From: Pseudomonadota bacterium
Lineage (GTDB): Bacteria; Pseudomonadota; Gammaproteobacteria; Burkholderiales; Rhodocyclaceae
DNA length: 64,000 bases
Reading direction: 5' to 3'
NCBI GenBank assembly: GCA_018261895.1
Contig: JAGTRT010000008.1
Coordinates: 1-64,000 of the forward strand
The translations under genes and the position numbers were made by a program. Below, piece by piece: positions 26,939 through 35,307 of the stretch. Numbering within the stretch: the stretch's first letter is position 1; each line of letters starts with the position of its first letter. The notes under the pieces are model-generated. The model searched no databases. It saw only the letters and a program-made list of their open reading frames with translations, and was not told where the DNA came from.

Positions 26939-28408
26939 ATGAGCCAAATAAAACGTATCCAGCATTTCATCGGCGGCGAATTCGTCGCCGCACCCGATGC
27001 CCGCTATTTCGACAAGCGTTCGCCCGTCGATGGCAGCGTAATTGCCCACATCGCCGAAGCCAGCGCGGCCGAGGTCAATGCCGCCGTGCAGGCGGCCCGT
27101 ACCGCACTGAAAGGCGAATGGGGCAAGCTGAGCACCGACCAGCGCGTCGACCTGCTCTACGGCGTCGCCAACGAGATCACTCGCCGCTTCGATGATTTCG
27201 TGGCGGCCGAAATGGCTGACACCGGCCAGCCGTCGCATGTCCAGACGCATGTCTTCATCCCGCGCGGGGCGGCCAACTTCAAGGTGTTTGCCGACGTCAT
27301 CAAGAACGTCGCGGCCGAATCCTTCCGCATGGCCACGCCGGACGGCAGAGGCGCGCTGAACTACGCGATCCGCAACCCCAAGGGCGTGATCGGTGTGGTC
27401 GCGCCGTGGAACGCGCCCTTCCTGCTCATGACCTGGAAAGTCGGGCCGGCGCTGGCCTGCGGCAATACCGTGGTGGTCAAGCCGTCCGAAGAAACGCCCC
27501 TCACCGCCACGCTGCTCGGCGAGGTAATGAATACGGTGGGCATGCCCAAGGGCGTCTATAACGTGGTCAATGGTTTCGGCCCCGACTCGGCCGGCGAATT
27601 CCTGACCCGCCACCCCAAGGTCGATGCCATCACCTTCACCGGCGAAACGCGGACCGGCACGGCGATCATGAAAGCCGCCGCAGAAGGCATGCGCGACATC
27701 TCCTTCGAGCTGGGTGGCAAGAATGCCGGCATCGTCTTCGCCGACTGCAATTTCGAGGCAGCCATCGACGGCATCTTCCGTTCGGCTTTCCTCAATACCG
27801 GGCAGGTCTGCCTCGGCACCGAACGCGTCTATGTCGAGCGCCCGATCTTCGAACGCTTCGTCACGGCCCTCAAAGCCAAGGTCGAAGGTGTGCGCTACGG
27901 CCGGCCGGAAGACCACGCCAGCACCTATGGCCCGCTCATCAGCCAGGAGCACCGCGACAAGGTGCTGTCGTATTACCAGAAGGCGATGGATGAAGGTGCC
28001 ACCCTGGTCACCGGCGGTGGCGTGCCCGACATGCCGGCCGATCTGGCCGGCGGCAGCTGGGTTCAGCCGACCATCTGGACAGGCCTGCCGGAAACCGCCG
28101 CTGTCGTGCGCGAGGAGATCTTCGGCCCGTGCTGCCATGTTCGCCCCTTCGACAGCGAAGACGAAGTCATCGAACTGGCCAACGACAACGAATACGGCCT
28201 GGCGACGACGATCTGGACCGAGAACCTGTCGCGTGCCCACCGCGTGGCGGAGCGCGTCGAGGTCGGCGTCACCTGGGTTAACAGCTGGTTCCTGCGCGAC
28301 CTGCGCACCCCGTTCGGCGGCTCGAAGCAATCGGGCATCGGCCGCGAGGGCGGCGTGCATTCGCTCGAGTTCTACACCGAAACCCGCAACGTCTGCATCA
28401 AGCTTTGA
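26939..28408 (+). CDS. 2-hydroxymuconic semialdehyde dehydrogenase (copy 2)
   Basis: 489 residues from ATG 26939 ([15 protein letters not shown]). It is an ALDH with Cys291 in GQVCLG and Glu257 in FELGGKNAG. It is homologous over its full length to the enzyme at 2567-4021 and ends in the same motif (LKNVCIKL there, TRNVCIKL here). The frame is open back to 26885, but the family N-terminus and position favour 26939. Confidence 0.92.
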   Translation: MSQIKRIQHFIGGEFVAAPDARYFDKRSPVDGSVIAHIAEASAAEVNAAVQAARTALKGEWGKLSTDQRVDLLYGVANEITRRFDDFVAAEMADTGQPSHVQTHVFIPRGAANFKVFADVIKNVAAESFRMATPDGRGALNYAIRNPKGVIGVVAPWNAPFLLMTWKVGPALACGNTVVVKPSEETPLTATLLGEVMNTVGMPKGVYNVVNGFGPDSAGEFLTRHPKVDAITFTGETRTGTAIMKAAAEGMRDISFELGGKNAGIVFADCNFEAAIDGIFRSAFLNTGQVCLGTERVYVERPIFERFVTALKAKVEGVRYGRPEDHASTYGPLISQEHRDKVLSYYQKAMDEGATLVTGGGVPDMPADLAGGSWVQPTIWTGLPETAAVVREEIFGPCCHVRPFDSEDEVIELANDNEYGLATTIWTENLSRAHRVAERVEVGVTWVNSWFLRDLRTPFGGSKQSGIGREGGVHSLEFYTETRNVCIKL

Positions 28409-28424
28409 TCCCCAAGAGAGACCC

Positions 28425-29339
28425 ATGAAAAAAATACGATGTGCCCTGATCGGCTCCGGCAATATCGGCACCGATCTGATCTACAAGATCCAGCGCAGCC
28501 CGGTTCTTGAACCGGTATGGATGGTCGGTATCGATCTCGAGTCCGAAGGCCTGGCCCGTGCCCGCGAGATGGGGCTGAAAACCACGGCGGCTGGCGTCGA
28601 TGGCCTGCTGCCGCACGTGCTGGACGACAACATCCAGATCGCCTTCGATGCGACCTCGGCCTACGTCCATGCCGAGAACTCGCGCAAGCTGAACGAACTC
28701 GGCGTGATGATGATCGACCTGACGCCGGCGGCCATCGGCCCGCTCTGCGTGCCGCCGGTGAATCTGCGCGAGCATGCCGAAAAGGTCGAGATGAACGTCA
28801 ACATGATCTCCTGCGCCGGGCAGGCGACGATTCCCATCGTTCATGCCGTGTCGCGCATCCAGCCGGTCGCCTACGGCGAAATCGTCGCCAGCCTGGCCTC
28901 GAAGTCGATTGGCCCGGGCACCCGCGCCAACCTCGACGAATTCACCTACACCACCTCGAACGCCATCGAGGTCGTCGGCGGCGCGCGCAAGGGCAAGGCG
29001 CTGGCCATCATCAACCCGGCCGAGCCGCCGATGATGATGCGCAACACCATCTCCTGCCTGACCGACGAGACGCCCGACGAGCCGCGCATCATCGAATCGG
29101 TGCTGGCGATGATCAAGGAAGTGCAGAAATACGTGCCCGGCTATCGCCTGGTCAACGGCCCGCTGTTCGACGGCAAGCGCGTCACGGTCTTCATGGAAGT
29201 GGCCGGGCTGGGCGACTACCTGCCGAAATACGCCGGCAACCTGGACATCATGACGGCGGCCGCGACGCGGACCGCCGAGATGTTCGCCGAGGAAATCCTG
29301 GCTGGCAGCATCCAGCTCAAACCCGTGGAGTTCGCATGA
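28425..29339 (+). CDS. dmpF: Acetaldehyde dehydrogenase (acylating)
   Basis: 304 residues from ATG 28425. The Rossmann motif is LIGSGNIG near residues 9-15; the catalytic Cys130 is in [11 protein letters not shown]. It converts acetaldehyde to acetyl-CoA and forms a channelling complex with the downstream aldolase, whose ATG overlaps its stop (GCATGA). A second copy begins at the left edge of the window (1-98). Confidence 0.94.
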   Translation: MKKIRCALIGSGNIGTDLIYKIQRSPVLEPVWMVGIDLESEGLARAREMGLKTTAAGVDGLLPHVLDDNIQIAFDATSAYVHAENSRKLNELGVMMIDLTPAAIGPLCVPPVNLREHAEKVEMNVNMISCAGQATIPIVHAVSRIQPVAYGEIVASLASKSIGPGTRANLDEFTYTTSNAIEVVGGARKGKALAIINPAEPPMMMRNTISCLTDETPDEPRIIESVLAMIKEVQKYVPGYRLVNGPLFDGKRVTVFMEVAGLGDYLPKYAGNLDIMTAAATRTAEMFAEEILAGSIQLKPVEFA

Positions 29340-30403
29340 TGTCCGACGTCAATCTCAAGGGCCGCAAGGTCATCGTCCACGACATGTGCCTGCGCGACGG
29401 CATGCACGCCAAGCGCGAGCAAATGTCGGTCGAGCAGATGGTCAAGATCGCCACCGTACTGGACGACGCCGGCGTGCCGTATATCCAGGTCACACATGGT
29501 GCCGGCCTGGGCGGCAATTCGCTGCAACACGGCTTTGCGCCGCACAGCAACGAGGAATACCTCACGGCCGTCTGCCGCGCGGTCAAGCGCACCAAGGTCT
29601 CGGTCCTGCTGCTGCCCGGCCTGGGCACCATGCGCGAACTGCAATCGGCCTACGACTGCGGCGCGCGCAGCGTGCACGTCGCCACCCACTGCACCGAGGC
29701 CGACACCTCGCCGCAGCACATCGCCTTCGCCCGCAAGCTAGGCATGGACAGCACCGGCTTCCTGATGATGGCCCACCTCAACACGCCAGAAGGCCTCGCC
29801 CAGCAGGGCAAGCTCATGGAATCCTACGGTGCGCAGACGGTGTACATCACCGATTCGGCGGGCTACATGCTGCCGGCCGACGTCAATGCACGGGTCGGGG
29901 CGCTACGCGACGTACTCAGACCGGAAACCGAGATCGGCTTCCACGGCCATCACAACATGGGCATGGGCATCGCCAACTCGATCGCCGCCATCGAGGCCGG
30001 GGCCAGCCGCATCGATGCGTCGGTCGGCGGGCTGGGCGCGGGAGCGGGCAATACGCCGCTCGAAGCCTTCGTCGCCGTGTGCGAACGCATGGGCATCGAG
30101 ACAGGTTGCGACCTGTTCAAGCTCATGGACATGGCCGAGGAGATCATTTTCCCGATCATGGACCACATCGTCCGCGTCGACCGCTCGTCGCTGACGCTGG
30201 GCTTCGCCGGCGTCTACTCGACCTTCCTGCTGCACGCCAACCGGGCGGCCGAGCGTTTCGGCATTCCGGCCCGCGACATCCTCGTCGAGCTTGGCCGCAA
30301 GAAGATGATCGGCGGCCAGGAAGACATGATTACCGACACCGCCATGACCATGGCCAAGGAACGTGGTCTGCTCAAGGACGCTGCCGTGGGGGTCCCATCA
30401 TGA
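29336..30403 (+). CDS. dmpG: 4-hydroxy-2-oxovalerate aldolase
   Basis: 355 residues (354 from ATG 29339). It is a DRE-TIM-type metal aldolase with catalytic and metal residues in [15 protein letters not shown] and in [15 protein letters not shown]. It cleaves 4-hydroxy-2-oxovalerate to pyruvate and acetaldehyde and passes the acetaldehyde to DmpF. The start overlaps the dmpF stop and its stop overlaps the next ATG, showing tight coupling. Confidence 0.94.
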   Translation: MMSDVNLKGRKVIVHDMCLRDGMHAKREQMSVEQMVKIATVLDDAGVPYIQVTHGAGLGGNSLQHGFAPHSNEEYLTAVCRAVKRTKVSVLLLPGLGTMRELQSAYDCGARSVHVATHCTEADTSPQHIAFARKLGMDSTGFLMMAHLNTPEGLAQQGKLMESYGAQTVYITDSAGYMLPADVNARVGALRDVLRPETEIGFHGHHNMGMGIANSIAAIEAGASRIDASVGGLGAGAGNTPLEAFVAVCERMGIETGCDLFKLMDMAEEIIFPIMDHIVRVDRSSLTLGFAGVYSTFLLHANRAAERFGIPARDILVELGRKKMIGGQEDMITDTAMTMAKERGLLKDAAVGVPS

Positions 30404-31164
30404 GGCCCTACGCCGAGCGCGAGGCTTGCGCCATCCTCGTCGGAGCGACCGGCGATTTCGGAACGGCGATCACCCGGCGGCTGCTCGACGCCGGCCTCGG
30501 GGTCATCGCTGTCGCCCGGTCGGCCGACAGCCTGCACGGCCTCGCTGCAGCCCAGCCCGGTGTCCGACCGTGTGCGGCGGACATCGCCAGCGACGACGCC
30601 ATCGCCGCCATTGCCGCGACCATCGACAAGCCGGTGCGCATGGTCGTGCACGGCCCGGGCGTCGCCGTTGCCGGCGGCATCCTGACGGCACCGACCGCCT
30701 CCATGGTCGATGCGGTGAATATCAAGGTCGGCGGTCTACTCCGCCTGGTGCGTGCGGCCGATGCCCACCTCGGGGCCGGTTCGCGCATCGTCGCCATCGG
30801 CGGTCATTACGGTCTGGAACCAACCGCCTATGCGGCAGCCGCCGGCGTGGCCAACGCCGCCATACTCAACGTCGTCCGCCAGCTGAGCATGGCCTACGGC
30901 CCGCGCGGCATTACCGCCCACACTATCGTGCCCGGCCCAGCCGATACCGACCGCCTGCGCCGGGTTGCCGCGACGCGGGCCGAGCAACGTCAGTGCACTG
31001 TCGACGAGGTCCTCGACGAGATGCGCGCCGAGTCTTCGCTCGGCATCCTCAGTACCCCGGAACAGATTGCCTGGGCCGTGACCCTGTTGCTCGCCCCAGA
31101 GGCCGATGCGATGACCGGTTCCAGTCTGATGCTCGATGCCGGCCGCCGTCGCGGCCTGCCCTGA
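30400..31164 (+). CDS. Short-chain dehydrogenase/reductase-like protein
   Basis: 254 residues from ATG 30400, overlapping the aldolase stop (ATGA). The N-terminus has a dinucleotide motif GATGDFG and a mid-segment [23 protein letters not shown] where the usual Y-x-x-x-K would be. I see Tyr but no clear Lys at +4, so catalytic status as an SDR is uncertain. The C-terminal GSSLMLDAG is typical of SDRs. The role in the meta pathway is unknown. Confidence 0.75.
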   Translation: MRPYAEREACAILVGATGDFGTAITRRLLDAGLGVIAVARSADSLHGLAAAQPGVRPCAADIASDDAIAAIAATIDKPVRMVVHGPGVAVAGGILTAPTASMVDAVNIKVGGLLRLVRAADAHLGAGSRIVAIGGHYGLEPTAYAAAAGVANAAILNVVRQLSMAYGPRGITAHTIVPGPADTDRLRRVAATRAEQRQCTVDEVLDEMRAESSLGILSTPEQIAWAVTLLLAPEADAMTGSSLMLDAGRRRGLP

Positions 31165-31184
31165 CACCACCAAGGAGAACCCCC

Positions 31185-31619
31185 ATGCCCGTTGCTAATC
31201 TCCATGTCCTCGCAGGCCATCCGCGCGCAAACCTGAAGCAGTGGATACGCGAGACCTCAAACGCCCTCTCCGAAATTCTTGTCGCCCCAATGGATCGCCT
31301 CGAAGTCTGGGTCACCGAAATCGACCCCGATCTGTGGGGCATCAGCGGCCAGCCAGCCAGCGAGGTTCTGGCTCACACCCCGCGGCATGATGCGGAAATG
31401 CCCTTCATCAAGATGATCCTGATGGAAGGCCGCAGCGTTGAGCAATTTCACCGCATCATCGTTGAACTCAATGCGATTACCGCGCGGCTGATGGAGGTCG
31501 ACCCTGAGCGCATCCGCATCCATATCGAGCATGCCCACCCCGACCGCTGGGGCATTGGCGGCATACCGGCCAGAATCCGCCGGGCAGCCGAGCTTGCAGC
31601 GCCTTCCGCACAACCTTAA
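31185..31619 (+). CDS. Tautomerase-superfamily protein (4-oxalocrotonate tautomerase-like)
   Basis: 144 residues starting Met-Pro (MPVANLHVLAGHPRANLKQ), so Pro1 would be exposed as the catalytic base after Met removal. 4-oxalocrotonate tautomerases have about 62 residues, whereas this is a double-length form like cis-CaaD/MSAD trimers. In context it probably ketonises 4-oxalocrotonate made by the semialdehyde dehydrogenase. A GGAG site lies 8-9 bp upstream. It is the last gene before the prophage junction. Confidence 0.75.
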   Translation: MPVANLHVLAGHPRANLKQWIRETSNALSEILVAPMDRLEVWVTEIDPDLWGISGQPASEVLAHTPRHDAEMPFIKMILMEGRSVEQFHRIIVELNAITARLMEVDPERIRIHIEHAHPDRWGIGGIPARIRRAAELAAPSAQP

Positions 31620-31702
31620 TCCGATAGCTACTGAAGCAGTCCTTCTCCTGTCCAAATTTTCTCCGCGGAACGGAAGAAACCCAAGGCAGGACACCACAAC
31701 AA

Positions 31703-31735
31703 AAAACCCGCCAAGCTTTGCGCTGAGCGGGTTTT
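31703..31735. terminator. Bidirectional-looking terminator next to the tRNA fragment
   Basis: The stem AAAACCCGC / GCGGGTTTT (31703-31711 with 31727-31735) has a 15-nt loop, with A-run on one side and T-run on the other. It can terminate the meta operon from the left and would have been the terminator of the tRNA gene read from the right. Confidence 0.75.
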
Positions 31736-31749
31736 CAGTTTCTCTGATT

Positions 31750-31799
31750 TGGTGGGCGGTACTGGGATCGAACCAGTGACCCCTGCCGTGTGAAGGCAG
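31750..31799 (-). tRNA. tRNA-Val(CAC) 3' fragment, prophage attachment site
   Basis: The minus strand reads from the anticodon stem-loop (CTGCC, loop TTCACAC, GGCAG) through the T-arm (GGTTCGATCCC) to the acceptor end and encoded CCA. The 5' half (D-arm and acceptor 5' strand) is missing: similarity stops abruptly at 31799. This is the pattern of a displaced tRNA 3' end at the edge of an element integrated into a tRNA gene. The intact tRNA should lie at the far end of the prophage, to the right of the window. Confidence 0.8.
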
Positions 31800-31878
31800 A
31801 TGACGGCCATTGGCAGCGCGGATAACCCGCATAAATACGTGGCCTGACGGTCAGCAATGGGCCGTGGCGTGGTGTAAT

Positions 31879-32025
31879 TTACACCAGAATTACACCGGCC
31901 ATGATCTGGAAATTGCCAGACATACGCCACCACTCAGCGGCGGCCCTACTCTGCGCAAGCCACAGCCTGACGATGGGCGGGTGGGAGGCTTTCCATTCGG
32001 CGAGGACAATCACTTTGGCAGGCAT
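31879..32025 (-). CDS. Small phage protein, unknown
   Basis: 48 residues from an ATG with AGGGAG 5-6 bp upstream (MPAKVIVLAEWKASHPPIV). It overlaps the end of the next gene by 80 bp in another frame. It is Trp-rich with no recognisable family, and is the leftmost candidate gene of the prophage. Confidence 0.4.
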   Translation of the reverse strand: MPAKVIVLAEWKASHPPIVRLWLAQSRAAAEWWRMSGNFQIMAGVILV

Positions 32026-32347
32026 ATCCACTCCCTGAATACAGATCGGCCAGGGCTTCGGCCTTGGTTTCAAAACGGCGCACGGCGACGACACGGAAGT
32101 GCCAGACGCGGTATTTTCCGTCGAATAGGATCAGCTTGTTTCGACGTGTCCAGAGTTCTCGTTTCGGCGGCACGAGCTCGATCGCGCGGGCGAATCGCCA
32201 CGAAAGTGGCTGGCCAACGCCGAAATGCGGGATGACGCCACGGAACGAGTGGGAACGCGTCAGGCCTATCCAGATGCGGCCTCGGCTGGATATCCATATC
32301 CAGATCGCCGCGATGAGGCAGTTAGAGAGGCGATTCAGCTTTTTCAT
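31946..32347 (-). CDS. Hypothetical phage protein
   Basis: 133 residues starting MKKLNRLSNCLIAAIWIWISS, a possible N-terminal membrane or signal segment, followed by a basic region. It lies downstream of the lysis genes. AAGG lies about 6 bp before the ATG. I do not recognise the family. Confidence 0.5.
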   Translation of the reverse strand: MKKLNRLSNCLIAAIWIWISSRGRIWIGLTRSHSFRGVIPHFGVGQPLSWRFARAIELVPPKRELWTRRNKLILFDGKYRVWHFRVVAVRRFETKAEALADLYSGSGYACQSDCPRRMESLPPAHRQAVACAE

Positions 32348-32591
32348 TCAGGGCCTTCTCAAGGTCGGCGATTCGCTGTTTGAGCTCGAGCACGCGGCCT
32401 GGATGCGCGACGCCGAAATCTTCCATGTCGGCGATTACCCTTTCGCCTGCTCGTGCGCGGGTGCGCCAGTATTCGAACGACTCGCGGTAGATCAGGCGCC
32501 TATTGCTGCCCGCCAAAGATCGAGGCACGGCAACGGTAGTAAATACCCGATACGCTCGCCAGTTTTTCGACAGTGGCGCCAAAGCTGTCAT
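32322..32591 (-). CDS. Hypothetical protein after the spanin genes
   Basis: 89 residues whose ATG overlaps the Rz stop (ATGA). The C-terminal third (RVLELKQRIADLEKALNEK) is a likely coiled coil. Its first 30 codons overlap the Rz1 gene in another frame, so the true start may be the internal Met at 32426. No function is assigned. Confidence 0.45.
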   Translation of the reverse strand: MTALAPLSKNWRAYRVFTTVAVPRSLAGSNRRLIYRESFEYWRTRARAGERVIADMEDFGVAHPGRVLELKQRIADLEKALNEKAESPL

Positions 32592-32757
32592 CGCGTAACG
32601 GACCCAGTGTTTCCGGGCAGCTTGCCACCGTCAGGGGCGACGGCTCTGTTTTCGAGGGCGGCATTAAGCTGCTGCAGGCCGTCAGGAGAATGGCGGCAAT
32701 CCCGATAGACAGGGACTTCGCGCGTTTCGCGCTCGATGCGCTGTTGCAGGGTGACAT
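32500..32757 (-). CDS. Rz1-like outer-membrane spanin lipoprotein, embedded in Rz
   Basis: 85 residues with a hydrophobic segment ending in the lipobox LLTAC-S near residue 28 and a Pro-containing short mature part (SSLMPPSKTEPSPL). It overlaps the Rz gene in a different frame over most of its length, the classic Rz/Rz1 arrangement. The o-spanin joins the i-spanin to fuse inner and outer membranes at the last step of lysis. Confidence 0.75.
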   Translation of the reverse strand: MSPCNSASSAKRAKSLSIGIAAILLTACSSLMPPSKTEPSPLTVASCPETLGPLRDDSFGATVEKLASVSGIYYRCRASIFGGQQ

Positions 32758-32965
32758 GTTTTATCTCCAATTTGGCGATCTCCTTGGCCGCGCCTTCCTG
32801 AGCCGCGGCGATGGCCTTGTCGACCAGGGCGGCATCGCGCAGTTGCGAGGCCTCCTGCAGCGCGCGGCCGTCGTGCCGTCCCCAGGAATAACAGCCGACC
32901 AGGGCGGCGACCAGGACAAGCCATTTGATTTCGGACCAGATCGTGGAGGGCTTCTGCAGCATCAT
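32588..32965 (-). CDS. Rz-like inner-membrane spanin
   Basis: 125 residues from ATG 32965, which overlaps the endolysin stop. An N-terminal transmembrane segment (IKWLVLVAALVGCYSWG) is followed by a helical, Glu/Lys/Ala-rich periplasmic part (KAIAAAQEGAAKEIAKLE), as in i-spanins. It is paired with the embedded lipoprotein gene at 32500-32757. Confidence 0.8.
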   Translation of the reverse strand: MMLQKPSTIWSEIKWLVLVAALVGCYSWGRHDGRALQEASQLRDAALVDKAIAAAQEGAAKEIAKLEIKHVTLQQRIERETREVPVYRDCRHSPDGLQQLNAALENRAVAPDGGKLPGNTGSVTR

Positions 32966-33450
32966 GCCTCTCGTACCGAAAGCGGTGCGTTGGTTGACAT
33001 GACCAGCAGGCCCTGCGGTATGGGCAGAGACAGCCCGGGCGGCCAGTAATAGCCGACGACCCGCGACCGGTCGAATGGCGCGATGCTGACCTTGTTGCCC
33101 TGGTTTCCCCCGAGCACCATCAAATGACCGGCCGCCGTGCGACCGACGACGAAGCCGACATGGCCACCGCCCTGGCGTTCGAACACGACCACGCAGCCGG
33201 TCGCCGGGGAGTCGAGACGTGTGCCCCAGCCTGCCCAAGCCTTGGCGCGCATCCAGAATTTCGGGATGGGATGGCCAGTCTCGCTCAGGCAATGCGCGAC
33301 AAATGCGCCACACCAGGGCGTTTCATCATCACGCCACCAGGCCGACAGCTTATCGAGCCAGCCGAGGATGATCGAGTTGTGGCTGGCGCCGGGAAATTCG
33401 GTTAGGTCGATATAGCGGCGGGCTTCAGCGATCCAGGGGAGATCGGTCAC
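32962..33450 (-). CDS. Phage endolysin (CHAP-like, TIGR02594 type)
   Basis: 162 residues with a GTG start that overlaps the stop of the upstream small gene (GTGA). The NlpC/P60-CHAP-like core has Cys47 in TPWCGAFVAHCL and His in GGGHVGFVVG, matching the TIGR02594 family of phage peptidoglycan hydrolases. No signal peptide is seen, so release would depend on the holin. Confidence 0.85.
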   Translation of the reverse strand: MTDLPWIAEARRYIDLTEFPGASHNSIILGWLDKLSAWWRDDETPWCGAFVAHCLSETGHPIPKFWMRAKAWAGWGTRLDSPATGCVVVFERQGGGHVGFVVGRTAAGHLMVLGGNQGNKVSIAPFDRSRVVGYYWPPGLSLPIPQGLLVMSTNAPLSVREA

Positions 33451-33557
33451 TGGATGTCCTCCGGCAGCTTTACGGTGCCATGCTTGTGCTTAGAAACGCT
33501 CCATGACCCGACAAGCGCACACCCGACGCCAATAATGATCACGATGACCGTCTCCAT
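33447..33557 (-). CDS. Small single-pass membrane protein between holin and endolysin
   Basis: 36 residues, METVIVIIIGVGCALVGSW followed by a basic, polar tail. ATG overlaps the holin stop and its own stop overlaps the endolysin GTG, so translation appears coupled through all three. One transmembrane segment is predicted; it may be a second holin or antiholin. This is inference from position. Confidence 0.6.
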   Translation of the reverse strand: METVIVIIIGVGCALVGSWSVSKHKHGTVKLPEDIQ

Positions 33558-33856
33558 CACGCCGATCTCCCCTGGATGATGCGCTGGAACATGCGCTCAA
33601 GACCCGACGTGCCAAGGCTGGCCAGCGCGGCGGCGACGCCGACCTGGCCGATGATCGGCAAGTCTGGAACCCAGACCAGCACCGCGCCGGCCGCCATCGC
33701 TATGCCGCCCGTGCAGAGCGAGCGGCCGATGATGATGCGAGGCGTCATTGCTTCGCCACTGGCGAGCAACTGACCTATGCCGATGCTGATGCCGACGAAC
33801 GCGAATAGCGCTGTCGTGGCGATCTGCTCCCACCAGTGAATCAGTTTTTCAGACAC
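33557..33856 (-). CDS. Phage holin
   Basis: 99 residues with two to three hydrophobic segments (TALFAFVGISIGIGQLL, CTGGIAMAAGAVLVW, IGQVGVAAALASLG) and charged ends, like LydA/holin family 3 proteins. It forms the inner-membrane lesion that lets the endolysin out. It is first of the lysis cassette. Confidence 0.8.
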   Translation of the reverse strand: MSEKLIHWWEQIATTALFAFVGISIGIGQLLASGEAMTPRIIIGRSLCTGGIAMAAGAVLVWVPDLPIIGQVGVAAALASLGTSGLERMFQRIIQGRSA

Positions 33857-33865
33857 GGACTCCCC

Positions 33866-34093
33866 CTAATCTCGCCAGGGCGGCGGAAAAATAACGTCGG
33901 GCACGGCGGTCGACACCTGGGTCGAGACGGCGCCGTCTTGGTAGATGTACCCGGAGAACCCGGGCGAATTGAGCAGGGTCGCCGCGTCGGCCGGGTAAAT
34001 CGTCACGGCGCCGGGCGGCACCGCGGATTCGGCGTCGTCGTACAGCCCGGTGATGCTGTGGCCGTCGACGTTGATCGTGATGTGATAGGCCAT
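33866..34093 (-). CDS. Small protein downstream of tail fibre
   Basis: 75 residues (MAYHITINVDGHSITGLYDD), with its ATG overlapping the tail fibre stop. Its position suggests a fibre-associated or assembly function, but I see no recognised domain. Confidence 0.6.
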   Translation of the reverse strand: MAYHITINVDGHSITGLYDDAESAVPPGAVTIYPADAATLLNSPGFSGYIYQDGAVSTQVSTAVPDVIFPPPWRD

Positions 34094-35307
34094 CAGCGGA
34101 CGCCTTGCGCGAGCACGGAGTAGATCGGCAGCATCGGCAGCGCCGCGACGCCGACCTTTAGCGAATCGGCTGTGCTGGTTCCGGATGAGGCATAAGCGAC
34201 AATCTGTACGGTATCACCCGCCGAAAACGAAACGTCGAATGTCCCTGATCCGGATGCAGACCCATTCCAGAATGATGGCGACGCCGCACCATTCACGTAT
34301 CCATAAACGGTGACAGGGCCAGCCCCAACGGTCACTGAAAACGCGGCTCTGATTACACCACTGCAGTGCATTTTCATATTGACAAGCTCGACCGATGCAA
34401 GCGAGAACGCGACTGGAGCAGCGAGCATTTCCCGGGAGTATTTCGTGCCGGCTGTCACTGCCTGAGAGGCAACGACCGAGGCTAGAAGATGCGCGTTTGT
34501 TACATCACCGACCTGGCCGCCAACTGATTTAACCGGAGCCTCTACCGTGCAATTCAGGTTTCCGCCGGAAATTGCCAATCCGGTACCGAGACCAAGCTCC
34601 TCGACCGATCCGGCGCCGGACGATCCACGGCCTAGCAGGCGGCCGGTCGGGATGTTGACCATTTTTGCCCAGGTTATGATCGAGTTGGCGATTTTTGAAG
34701 CCGCGTTGATCGCGCCGTCCATGACCGACGTCGCCACGTTGGCCGAATCGGCGCTGCTGGCATGGGTGGCGTTGGCCACGTAGGTCGAGCCGATGGCGGC
34801 GACGAGCTGCGCAGCCGTGGCGGCGCTGATGTTTCCACCGCCGGCGCTCATCAGAATGCCGGTCAGCACGCCGATGGCCGGCTGGAAGTCGGCGGTGTTG
34901 GCATAGGCAGCCGAGCCCAGGCCGGAAGCGGGCGTGACGTTCTCCCATTTTGTCGATACGCCGGGCTGTTCGGTGGCGACGTTGGCGACTGATTCTGTAA
35001 GCATCCAGATCGAGCTTCCGTGCTTGACGCTGGCCGGGATGGACAACGACCCGGACAGCGACGACCACAGGCCCTTGTAATTGACCGCCGCCATGGCGAT
35101 GTCGCGAGCGGCCGTGGCTTCGGCGGCCTGCGATGATGCCGTGCCGGCAGCGGAGACCGCTGAGGCTTCCCTAGCATTGACTTCCGCAGCCAGGTCATTG
35201 GCTTGCTCAGTCCAGAGCACCAGGTCAGCCATCACCTTGTCTGACTTGGTAGAAAAATTCGGTTTGTCCTGCCGGCTCGGCGGGTCGAGAACAACGGTAA
35301 TTGACAT
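34093..35307 (-). CDS. Phage tail fibre protein
   Basis: 404 residues from ATG 35307, which overlaps the previous stop (TGATG). The N-terminal part is Ala-rich and helical (AAEVNAREASAVSAAGTASS), the middle has Gly/Ala/Ser repeats typical of trimeric fibres (GSAAYANTADFQPA), and the C-terminus is beta-rich. No DGR variable repeat is present at its end, so it is not the visible DGR's target. Confidence 0.75.
   Translation of the reverse strand: MSITVVLDPPSRQDKPNFSTKSDKVMADLVLWTEQANDLAAEVNAREASAVSAAGTASSQAAEATAARDIAMAAVNYKGLWSSLSGSLSIPASVKHGSSIWMLTESVANVATEQPGVSTKWENVTPASGLGSAAYANTADFQPAIGVLTGILMSAGGGNISAATAAQLVAAIGSTYVANATHASSADSANVATSVMDGAINAASKIANSIITWAKMVNIPTGRLLGRGSSGAGSVEELGLGTGLAISGGNLNCTVEAPVKSVGGQVGDVTNAHLLASVVASQAVTAGTKYSREMLAAPVAFSLASVELVNMKMHCSGVIRAAFSVTVGAGPVTVYGYVNGAASPSFWNGSASGSGTFDVSFSAGDTVQIVAYASSGTSTADSLKVGVAALPMLPIYSVLAQGVR

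Noticed and set aside
26702-28471. Open frame of 589 codons on the minus strand
   Set aside because: Antisense to the second semialdehyde dehydrogenase; shadow of GC-rich codon use.
31531-31779. Plus-strand open frame of 82 codons at the prophage junction
   Set aside because: It overlaps the tautomerase gene, the terminator and the tRNA fragment, and has no ribosome site or family.
34093-35307. Tail fibre as DGR target
   Set aside because: No segment similar to the template flanks is present at its 3' end, and its codons there are not in the AAC-derived pattern.
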